Assembly (NCBI GenBank): GCA_964444795.1
Contig: CAYUIQ010000016.1
Location: forward strand, 1 to 61,756
Reading direction: 5' to 3'
DNA length: 61,756 nucleotides
DNA from: JABMRP01 sp964444795
GTDB lineage: Bacteria; Planctomycetota; Planctomycetia; Pirellulales; Thermoguttaceae
Part shown: positions 53,145 to 59,785 of the stretch, piece after piece
Layout of the letters: each line of letters begins with the position of its first letter
Position numbering within the stretch: position 1 is the stretch's first letter
The notes under the pieces: model-generated
Databases searched by the model: none
What the model was told of the DNA's origin: nothing
What the model saw: the letters and a program-made list of their open reading frames with translations, nothing else
Translations under genes and position numbers: made by a program

Positions 53145-53699
53145 TCACGACTCTAGTTCCGCGTGCAGCCAGGCCTTCGCATAAGACCAAAGACGGTCAG
53201 CAGTTCGGGGCGAGACGCCGAGTGCCTCGCCTGCCTGAGCAAGCGTGAGGCCGGCAAAATACCGTAGCTTCACCAACTCCGCCGCCTGAGCATTCTGCTC
53301 GGCGAGGGCGTCGAGCGACTGGTCGACGGCCACCACCAAATCGCCTGACGGGGAGGTTTGCAGTTCGCCCTCGTCGAACTCGACCCGCGCGTGCCCGCCT
53401 CCGCGCTTGGCGCGTCTTTTTCGACGAGCGTTTTCGACTAGAATCCGTCGCATGGCTTCGGCGGCGGCAGAAAAGAAGTGTCCGCGACTGTCCCAATGCT
53501 GGGCCTTCTCGACATCAACCAGCCGGACGTACGCCTCGTGGACGAGTGCCGTGGCCTGGAGGGTCTGGCCGGTAGCCTCTCGGGCCATCTTCTGGGCGGC
53601 CAACCTCCGCAACTCGTCGTAGACCACGGGCAGGAGTTGCTCGGCGGCCGAGCGGTCGCCCTGTTCGATGGCCGATAAGATGCGGGTGACGTCAGTCAT
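53145..53699 (-). CDS. ECF-type RNA polymerase sigma factor (planctomycete TIGR02999-like)
   Basis: A 184-residue sigma factor. Region 2: LLPVVYDELRRLAAQKMARE, ATALVHEAYVRLVD, GHFFSAAAEAMRRILVENARRKRR. Region 4: LRYFAGLTLAQAGEALGVSPRTADRLWSYAKAWL. No anti-sigma domain or gene is adjacent; instead a kinase with a matching layout follows by 117 nt. In planctomycetes such pairs are common and the kinase is thought to control the sigma factor; this is established context for the family pairing, not shown here. An extended -10 candidate is at 53738-53743. Confidence 0.93.
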   Translation of the reverse strand: MTDVTRILSAIEQGDRSAAEQLLPVVYDELRRLAAQKMAREATGQTLQATALVHEAYVRLVDVEKAQHWDSRGHFFSAAAEAMRRILVENARRKRRAKRGGGHARVEFDEGELQTSPSGDLVVAVDQSLDALAEQNAQAAELVKLRYFAGLTLAQAGEALGVSPRTADRLWSYAKAWLHAELES

Positions 53700-53737
53700 G
53701 GGCAGCCCCGGGAAAGATTGCGTCCCAAATGTCCAGG

Positions 53738-53746
53738 ATCATACCA
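53738..53746 (-). promoter_or_regulatory. Extended -10 promoter candidate for the sigma-kinase pair
   Basis: On the minus strand: TG-G-TATGAT (5 of 6 for the hexamer, plus TG), 38 nt before the ATG at 53699. No good -35 at 17 nt. Confidence 0.45.
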
Positions 53747-54173
53747 GCATCGGCGATGCCAAGCCACCGGCTCCCCGCACATCGGGCTCATTGCCCGTAC
53801 GTCAGAAAACCTCCCTTTTCCGATGCAAACGCCGCAATCCTCTTCCGACACGTAAATTCTGCCCTGGGCGTCCGAGATCGCCATGTCAAAATCAAAACCC
53901 CATAAAGCCGTGCCGTCAGGAGGTTCTCAATGCTGCTTTCTTCGCCACGAACCCGCCAGCGAGTCCCTCCGCTGTGGGTGGGCGAGAAAAACGGACAGGC
54001 GCGCTTATGGACGATCTTCGACCACCCCATCGTCTACGAAAGAAACAGCTCGCCTGCCCCCTTTTGCTCCGCGGTAGCCGGATTCGTAAGAATTCGGGCG
54101 ATTTGTGGTATCCCCCGAAAAATGGCGACAATCGCCGGAGACCTTCCTTGACACGAAAGGCTCTTTCAGGGAG

Positions 54174-54208
54174 GGGACACGATACATATCTACTGGGTAT
54201 GGTGTCCC
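54174..54208. repeat. Intergenic hairpin GGGACAC/GTGTCCC
   Basis: Perfect 7-bp arms (54174-54180 and 54202-54208), then one mismatch and four more pairs (ATAC/GTAT). The loop is 11 nt or less. No gene association is clear. Confidence 0.5.
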
Positions 54209-54247
54209 GAAACTCCGGAATTTCTAATTGCAGCATCTTCCTGCGCG

Positions 54248-54264
54248 GGTGGCCCCGACGTTCT
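54248..54264 (+). repeat. 17-nt direct repeat, copy 1
   Basis: GGTGGCCCCGACGTTCT, identical to 55139-55155, on the other side of the Spo0M-like gene. The copy here is followed by a small palindrome GTGAC-gaa-GTCAC. Confidence 0.65.
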
Positions 54265-54399
54265 TCCGCGGCGTGACGAAGTCACAGGAGGAGCGGTGTT
54301 TCTGCCCGGCCTCGTGCGACTGCGTCCCCCAGACGATTCCCCGAACAAGTGGAAGGAAATGGCCTGCCCTCCCGCGGGGAATCATCCGGGCCTCCCGCG

Positions 54400-54420
54400 C
54401 TGATTCAAAGAACGAATCAG
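54400..54420 (-). terminator. Hairpin at the stop of the Spo0M-like gene
   Basis: CTGATTC, a 7-nt loop and GAATCAG form a perfect 7-bp stem that covers the stop codon of the minus-strand gene. No T-run follows, so terminator function is uncertain. Confidence 0.35.
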
Positions 54421-54941
54421 GATCTACCCGGTACGACTTGGATTTCCACTTTGTCCGACGGATCAAATGGCGTTCCTTTGACGTCAGCGGTGACCTCCAC
54501 GTAGTATTTGATCGTTGCGTCTTTCTCGGCGGTCAGTTTGTTGGCGAGCATGCCGACTTTGCCGACGGCGCCCAGAACGCCCCCCTTTTTCGCCATGCGC
54601 CCCAGAGTTCCTTCGCAGTCGACATCGATAATCAGAAAGCTCAGTTCGCGCGTCTCGCCCGCGGCCAATTCAAAGGGGTAGTCTAAGTTGACCGCGTAAT
54701 CTTCCGTGCTTTGTTCGCCCAGAACGGACTTTTCCGTCTCTTTCTCCTCTCCCTTGCCGGTGGTTGTCTCTACGTAGAATTCGACACTCGTGCTGAGAAT
54801 TGTCTTGTCCGTTTTTGTTGACAATTCGAACTTCCCCTTCATGACCGTGTCGTCGCGAGGGAACGGGTTCTCGACACCCATGATGCGCACGGATACGCCG
54901 CCCACGTTGAACCAACCTTTGATTGTGCTCCACAAACCCAT
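54417..54941 (-). CDS. Spo0M-like / arrestin-fold protein
   Basis: A 174-residue soluble protein. The ATG at 54941 has AAGGAG upstream and gives MGLWSTIKGWFNVGG; an upstream in-frame ATG would add only a basic MRRRRN. The beta-rich pattern (VSVRIMGVENPFPRDDTVMKG, TDKTILSTSVEFYVE, YPFELAAGETRELSFL, IKYYVEVTADVKGTPFDPSD) fits the Spo0M/arrestin-like double beta-sandwich, in which the final motif is typical. Spo0M in Bacillus influences sporulation and cell division; the role in non-sporulating bacteria is unknown. The gene stands alone and is flanked on both sides by copies of a 17-nt repeat (54248-54264 and 55139-55155). Confidence 0.6.
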   Translation of the reverse strand: MGLWSTIKGWFNVGGVSVRIMGVENPFPRDDTVMKGKFELSTKTDKTILSTSVEFYVETTTGKGEEKETEKSVLGEQSTEDYAVNLDYPFELAAGETRELSFLIIDVDCEGTLGRMAKKGGVLGAVGKVGMLANKLTAEKDATIKYYVEVTADVKGTPFDPSDKVEIQVVPGRS

Positions 54942-55138
54942 GTTTCGTCTCCTTCTCATGTGATAGGGACCGGCAGGGACTCCAATTCGCGTTCACGGCC
55001 GAGATCCGACCGCGCGAGAGCCATTATTGCCGGAATGACGGCGCTCGTCAAATAGGGGGGAAGGGGGAGAAAGAGGTCAGAACGCCCCTACGCAAACATG
55101 AAAGAGATGATGCCTGTCCGTTTCCACTTTTCCACGCC

Positions 55139-55155
55139 GGTGGCCCCGACGTTCT
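55139..55155 (+). repeat. 17-nt direct repeat, copy 2
   Basis: GGTGGCCCCGACGTTCT, identical to 54248-54264. Its last bases overlap the stop codon of the minus-strand glycosyltransferase gene. Confidence 0.65.
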
Positions 55156-56461
55156 ACATCTCTCGCCGTCTGCCCAACAGGCGGTAGATGTTGTGCGGGC
55201 GTTTGACGATCAGGCGCAGTTCATCTTCCAGCACTTCATAGCTGAAGAACTCACCGGCGATCTCGTAGTTCTCCTCGACCATCTCCTCGCGATACGCCCC
55301 GTCGCCCAGTACGCGATGGATCTCGTCGACCGTCTCGTCGGTGGGAAAGCCGTCGAACAAGATAGGTCGCAGCCCGCAGGGCTCGATGTCGGTGCGGTAG
55401 ATCGCGTACCGGTTGCAGACGATCGGGCACTTGAAATAGACCGCCTCGAGAAACGCGTTGCCAAACCCTTCGTAGGTCGAAGGGTACATGACCAGATCGG
55501 CCTGGGGGAAGGCGTCGCCGATGGTGAACAGCCGCCGGCCGTCGGAGCCGGTGCCTCGGGTGTCGGCGATCCAGCGGTTGGCGAAGATCACGTCGACCTT
55601 CATCAACTCGGCAAACTCGCGGATCCGTTTGGCGTACGCGTCTCCTTCGTCGCCCGAGGCGTGCGTGATGACCAGCTTGGCCCGATCGGGAGCCAAACGG
55701 CGAGCCAATTCGATCGCGTGTTCGATCCCCTTGCGAGCCACCACGCGGGTCGGTTGCAGCAGGAGCAGGTCGTCGTCGCTTAGGCCGATTTCCCGGCGGA
55801 AGGACTTGGCGTACTCGTCGGGCTCATTCGGCGGGTTGGCGAAGTCCATCACGTTGGGAATGATCCGGCACGACTGGCCTGTCCGCCGGCTGAATTCCGC
55901 GCCGGCGATGCTATTGATCACCACATGCTGGATCTGCTCCAAGGCGGGCGGAAACGCGAACCGGATGATGTCGTCGACGCAGTTGATGAGGAACCGCTCG
56001 CGCTCCCAATGGAAATCGTGATGGTGGGCGAGACAGCCGACGGCCTGTTCTTGAATCTCTTGGACCAGAGCGATACCCAGCGGCAGGTTCATGGGAATGG
56101 TCAGCGCGTTTTCGGCAATGATCCCGTCGATCTCGAAATCCTGAATCGCCGCGGACAGTTTATCGCGAATCACCCGCGTGAGGGCCGTGATCTCGTTGGT
56201 CAACTCGGGCGAGCGCAACTCCCGGCCGAAGGCGCGGCGGGAAACGTCCCGCACGGCCGGGTGATTGAAATGGGTTTCCTCGATCAGCGCCGTCCGCTCG
56301 TCGGGCCGGTCCGACTCGCCGGTAATGTAGAAGCACTCCATGCCCATCCGCCGCAACACCTGATCCCATTTCTCGATCTCCAGCGACACGCCGTCGGTGC
56401 CGGCAATCCGCGTCGAGACAAAAGCCACCCGTTTCAATTCGCGTCGGATTCGAGCCGTCAT
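55154..56461 (-). CDS. Glycosyltransferase, GT4-like (GT-B fold)
   Basis: A 435-residue enzyme. The ATG at 56461 has CAGGAGTC upstream; the frame is open for 53 codons more but that part runs through an intergenic repeat. The N-terminal half starts RVAFVSTRIAGTDGVSLEIEKWDQVLRRMG (a glycogen synthase/GT4-type acceptor loop, shown here in part only). The C-terminal half has LLLLQPTRVVARKGIEHAIELA and YPSTYEGFGNAFLEAVYFKCP, the EX7E motif of the GT4 family (E in YEGFG and the later E in FLEAV). The donor is likely a nucleotide sugar; the acceptor is unknown. No polysaccharide cluster surrounds it, so it may serve as a single-gene sugar transfer or a sucrose/trehalose-type synthesis step. Confidence 0.85.
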   Translation of the reverse strand: MTARIRRELKRVAFVSTRIAGTDGVSLEIEKWDQVLRRMGMECFYITGESDRPDERTALIEETHFNHPAVRDVSRRAFGRELRSPELTNEITALTRVIRDKLSAAIQDFEIDGIIAENALTIPMNLPLGIALVQEIQEQAVGCLAHHHDFHWERERFLINCVDDIIRFAFPPALEQIQHVVINSIAGAEFSRRTGQSCRIIPNVMDFANPPNEPDEYAKSFRREIGLSDDDLLLLQPTRVVARKGIEHAIELARRLAPDRAKLVITHASGDEGDAYAKRIREFAELMKVDVIFANRWIADTRGTGSDGRRLFTIGDAFPQADLVMYPSTYEGFGNAFLEAVYFKCPIVCNRYAIYRTDIEPCGLRPILFDGFPTDETVDEIHRVLGDGAYREEMVEENYEIAGEFFSYEVLEDELRLIVKRPHNIYRLLGRRREM

Positions 56462-57022
56462 CGCTTGACTCCTGGGAGGTTTGGGGATGATCCAAGAACT
56501 CGTACGATGGCCCTCCGAGGCCGTCGGAAAGGTTGGCATTTTCGACAGCGACGGCCTCGCAGGGCCATCGTACAATTCCTCCGAATCTCTTTTCCGACAG
56601 AGCCCGGAAGTTTCCGCCATTGTAGACGCTCCCGGTTGCGAGAGTAGGGACCGTCTGGAGAGGGGGGTACGGCCGCTTCCCGGTCACGTCGACTCGATTT
56701 GCCTGTCAAGGCCATCCGGCTGACTGCGCTGGTGTTTGTGGCGAGGTCTCCGCATCTTCATGCGGGCCGAGCCCTCGTACCCCTGTTTGCCCTGGCCGGG
56801 CTCGGGTTCGTGGCCCTGTTGGGCTGGCGTCGTCGCCGACGGTAAAACGGCCGTTGAAAAAGTTGATCTTGCCATTTCGGGTGCCATGGGCGGCTTGCCC
56901 GGTCATGCTCTTGACCGCCGCGGCTCCACAGCGACAATGGCAGCCGGTGCTCTCCGCGTCGGGCTGGTGTGGACCGGCCGGCGATGGGGAGCCGATCGAG
57001 TGCCGACGGGAGGAACCCAACC
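56462..57022. other. 561-nt intergenic region with an inverted repeat
   Basis: Between the glycosyltransferase and the plus-strand membrane protein. It holds the inverted repeat 56502-56573 and, further right, an open frame (56648-56845) ending in a hydrophobic segment and five Arg residues that resembles a C-terminal sorting tail without its protein. No RNA gene is seen. Confidence 0.5.
56502..56573. repeat. REP/MITE-like inverted repeat
   Basis: The left arm 56502-56525 and right arm 56550-56573 are 24 nt each and pair at 23 of 24 positions over a 24-nt loop. The left arm's reverse complement is identical over 24 nt to 13-36 at the window's left end. Short, palindromic and intergenic, it looks like a dispersed repeat that forms a long hairpin in DNA or RNA. 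Confidence 0.85.
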
Positions 57023-57694
57023 GTGTCAAGCGAACCACCGCGACGGCGAATTCCCCTTTGGGTGAAACTTCTTTACACGGCCTTTCTGTGCGTGCTGGTG
57101 CCGTGTTACTGGTATATGTACGGGCCGACCAATTTCCTCTACTTCTGCGACGTGGCCCTGTTCATGACCCTGGCGGCCGTGTGGCTCGAAAGCCCGCTGT
57201 TGGCTTCGATGCCCGCCGTCGGTATCTTGATGCCGCAGACGCTCTGGATCGTCGACTTTCTCGGCTCGCTGGTCGGGCTGCCGGTCACCGGAATGACCGC
57301 CTATATGTTCGAGTTCGACGATGCCCGCACGATGTTCATCCGCGGACTCTCGTTCTTCCACTTCTGGCTGCCGTTGTTTCTGCTGTGGCTCGTCTACCGG
57401 CTGGGTTACGATCGCCGGGCGTTACGCTATTGGACTGTATTGGCCTGGGTGCTGGTGACGGTCTGCTACGTTTGGATGCCGCCGCCCCCGGCCCCAGTGG
57501 ATCATCCCGAGTTGCCGGTTAATATCAACTACGTGCATGGCCTGAACGAAGAAGCCCCGCAAGAATGGCTGCCGCCGCATCAATACTTTGCCCTGGTGGT
57601 GGTCGCGTTGCCGCTGGTCCTCTTTCTGCCCACCCACTGGCTGCTGCGAACCGTTTTCCGCAATGCACGGCCATCGGGCTTACCCGACCACTAG
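57023..57694 (+). CDS. Polytopic membrane protein of unknown function
   Basis: A 223-residue protein. The GTG at 57023 is chosen because GGGAGGAA lies 7 nt upstream and the product then starts with a short basic n-region (SSEPPRRRIPLWVK) before the first helix; a GTG at 56969 would add a polar Arg-rich stretch without a Shine-Dalgarno. Six hydrophobic helices are seen (about 14-33, 39-57, 60-80, 105-125, 132-150, 187-207). No conserved motif is recognised. A short acidic and Pro-rich loop (PPPPAPVDHPELP) separates helices five and six. It ends 15 nt inside the tail of the convergent mutY gene. Confidence 0.7.
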   Translation: MSSEPPRRRIPLWVKLLYTAFLCVLVPCYWYMYGPTNFLYFCDVALFMTLAAVWLESPLLASMPAVGILMPQTLWIVDFLGSLVGLPVTGMTAYMFEFDDARTMFIRGLSFFHFWLPLFLLWLVYRLGYDRRALRYWTVLAWVLVTVCYVWMPPPPAPVDHPELPVNINYVHGLNEEAPQEWLPPHQYFALVVVALPLVLFLPTHWLLRTVFRNARPSGLPDH

Positions 57695-58816
57695 CTTCGC
57701 GATCTTTCGCCCGGTGGTGCAGAGCGGATAGTCGGCCAATTCGGCCGGTTTGACCCAGCGTTGTTGACCGGAGGCATCTTGGTTGGCAGCGGCGGAAACG
57801 TAGCGAGCCCGGTAGCAATCCAGCGTGATGCGGAAGCGGGTGACGCCGTGCTTGATGGTCGTCAGATGGTCGCCCCGTTCGATGATCAGGCCGGTTTGCA
57901 GGCGGACCTTTTCGATCAATTCCTCGCCGGCGGCGGCCGGATTCTCCGCTTCGATACAGACCCGAGAAAAGTCCCACAATCCGGCCCAGCGCTCGTTCGG
58001 GAGACACTGCCGCAGAAGAATACGGCCCCGGCGACGCACGACCAGCGCGACCTCGCGGCGAAATTCGAAATCGGGTTTGCTCTTCACCGCGGGTATCTCG
58101 GCCTGGATGCCCTCGACCGCCGCGCGACAGAGCGGCCCGACCGGACACGACCGGCAATCGGGCGTCCGGGGCGTGCAGACTTGACTGCCCAGTTCCATCA
58201 GGGCCTGATTAAAAGTACCCACTTCGCGGCGGGGCAATACGGCTTCGGCCATGGCCCAGAGGAGTCGCCCGGCGGCGGCGGTGGTCGTCGCAGCCGCAAA
58301 GGCGAGCAACCGGCTGAAGAGCCGCACGGTATTGGCTTCGAGGATCGGCTCGCGCCGGTCGAAGGCGATCGAAAGGATGGCCCCGGCCGTATAGCGCCCG
58401 ATGCCCGGCAGGCCGCGGAGGATCTCTCGATCGCGGGGAAACCGGCCGTGGTGCTCCCTTACGATCAGGTCCGCGGCGCGGTGCATCTGTCGCGCGCGGC
58501 GGTAGTATCCGAGCCCTTCCCAGAGTCGGAGTACCTCATGTTCCTCGGCCGCGGCCAAGGCGGCGACGTTGGGAAACGCTTGGAGAAACCGCGAGAAGTA
58601 CGCTTCGACCGTGGCGACCTGCGTCTGCTGGAGCATGATCTCGCTGACCCAGATTGCGTAGGCGTCGCCGCGCCGCCGCCAGGGCAGATCGCGCCGGTTT
58701 CGCGCATACCAGCGACGCAAACGGCCACGGAATCGCCGCCGCCACGAGGCATCGGGCAACTCGATCGGGGATTTGTCGGGGTGTTTTGGCGTGGCCCGCT
58801 TGTGTTTCTTGGCCAT
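57680..58816 (-). CDS. mutY: A/G-specific adenine glycosylase MutY
   Basis: A 378-residue MutY that removes adenine mispaired with 8-oxoguanine. The ATG at 58816 lies 1 nt after the stop of the upstream zinc-ribbon gene. Catalytic Glu59 is in WVSEIMLQQTQV. The helix-hairpin-helix LPGIGRYTAGAIL is present. The second catalytic residue, Asp in other MutY (LDGNV), is Glu160 here (ILEANTVRLFSRL). The [4Fe-4S] set is intact: C214-x6-C221-x2-C224-x5-C230. A C-terminal NUDIX-like domain (about 245-375) recognises 8-oxoG. The 3' end overlaps the convergent membrane protein gene by 15 nt. Confidence 0.93.
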   Translation of the reverse strand: MAKKHKRATPKHPDKSPIELPDASWRRRFRGRLRRWYARNRRDLPWRRRGDAYAIWVSEIMLQQTQVATVEAYFSRFLQAFPNVAALAAAEEHEVLRLWEGLGYYRRARQMHRAADLIVREHHGRFPRDREILRGLPGIGRYTAGAILSIAFDRREPILEANTVRLFSRLLAFAAATTTAAAGRLLWAMAEAVLPRREVGTFNQALMELGSQVCTPRTPDCRSCPVGPLCRAAVEGIQAEIPAVKSKPDFEFRREVALVVRRRGRILLRQCLPNERWAGLWDFSRVCIEAENPAAAGEELIEKVRLQTGLIIERGDHLTTIKHGVTRFRITLDCYRARYVSAAANQDASGQQRWVKPAELADYPLCTTGRKIAKLVVG

Positions 58817-58817
58817 G

Positions 58818-59501
58818 CTACGAGCCGCTGGAAGTGACCATGACAATGAGGCCGATAATCCCGCTGACCACGACCACGGCCATGGCGATGGCCCAGAACA
58901 GCCAGGTCTTGCCCAACTGACGCTCCCGCCGATCGAGCGTCTCCTCTTTCTGTCGCTTGTACTCGACGCTGTTCTTCATGCTCAGGCGGAACTCCGCCTG
59001 GCAGTGGGGGCACATGACGTCCTGACCGATCATTTCTCGTGGGGTCTCCAGTTCGTGACCGTTGGGGCACGGGATATGCACCATGCTGCCGCCGGTACCG
59101 GTGACGTCCAATTCGGCCGGCCCGTCGCCGGAGACGGCGAAACGACCGCGGGCGTGAACGCCGGTAAACGCGGCGGCGTCACCCTCGGCCGGTGCGGTCG
59201 GGAAGGAGTCCTGCTGGTTGGGCGTCTGAAACGGATCGAATGCTTGCGGAGCTTCCGCCGGCGCATCGGCCGCCTGCTGAAAAACGGCCCCCGACGCGGT
59301 CGGCTGGCCAGTGATATTGAGATCGGCCACACCCGGACCGGCCGGACCCTGCATCGGCGCCGGGGCGTCGGGCGCCGGTGGGGCGGGTACGTCGGGAATC
59401 AGAAAAAGCGTCTGGCAGTACGGACACGTACATTGCTGACCGGCCTGCGATTCGTCCCCCTGGAGCAGATGCCCTTGGGGGCAAAGGAATTGGAAAGCCA
59501 T
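58818..59501 (-). CDS. Double zinc-ribbon protein with C-terminal membrane helix
   Basis: A 227-residue protein. Two Cys4-type ribbons: CPQGHLLQG...CTCPYC at the start and CPNGHELET...VMCPHC at about residues 143-167, each with the form C-P-x-G-H...C-P-x-C. A Pro/Ala-rich linker joins them (about 38-130). The C-terminal helix (about 200-222, WLFWAIAMAVVVVSGIIGLIVMV) makes it a tail-anchored protein with its ribbons in the cytoplasm. GAGGT lies before the ATG at 59501. It is transcribed with mutY (1-nt gap). Function unknown; such proteins are frequent in planctomycetes. Confidence 0.75.
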   Translation of the reverse strand: MAFQFLCPQGHLLQGDESQAGQQCTCPYCQTLFLIPDVPAPPAPDAPAPMQGPAGPGVADLNITGQPTASGAVFQQAADAPAEAPQAFDPFQTPNQQDSFPTAPAEGDAAAFTGVHARGRFAVSGDGPAELDVTGTGGSMVHIPCPNGHELETPREMIGQDVMCPHCQAEFRLSMKNSVEYKRQKEETLDRRERQLGKTWLFWAIAMAVVVVSGIIGLIVMVTSSGS

Positions 59502-59739
59502 GGACTACCTCGCGGAACGCACTCGTGGGGGGGAGAATCGTTTCTCCCTCTCTATTGTGACCGAGAAAAGGGGATTCGTCCAACGCCAGTCGGCCAGAGA
59601 TCGAAGGTCATGCTCCAGATCGGGGCGCTACCCCTACCCCCCCAAAGGCATGGATGAGTGGCGTTTCGGCGACTTTTCTTCCGTTGCCACAGCGTTTAGA
59701 ATAGGGGGTTCGGGATTCCTCCCGTGCCGGTTCTGTTCG

Positions 59740-59770
59740 TTGCGCGTGCCGGTTTGCCTGTTGATAGTAT
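59740..59770 (+). promoter_or_regulatory. Promoter candidate for the S1-domain gene
   Basis: TTGCGC (59740-59745) with GATAGT after 17 nt or TAGTAT after 19 nt, about 20 nt before the ATG at 59786. Weak. Confidence 0.3.
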
Positions 59771-59785
59771 GCGGAAATCCGATCC

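Larger units (their letters stand above)
53700..54416. other. 717-nt intergenic region rich in short repeats and hairpins
   Basis: No gene is supported; the small open frames overlap one another on both strands. Contents: the sigma promoter candidate (53738-53746); a hairpin around GGATTC-gtaa-GAATTC (near 54080-54095); a 35-nt hairpin GGGACAC/GTGTCCC (54174-54208); one copy of a 17-nt repeat (54248-54264) followed by GTGAC-gaa-GTCAC; and the hairpin 54400-54420 at the end of the next gene. This looks like a landing zone for REP-type elements. Confidence 0.6.

Noticed and set aside
54121..54416. Small open frames on both strands
   Set aside because: They overlap each other, lack ribosome binding sites and lie in repeat-rich DNA.
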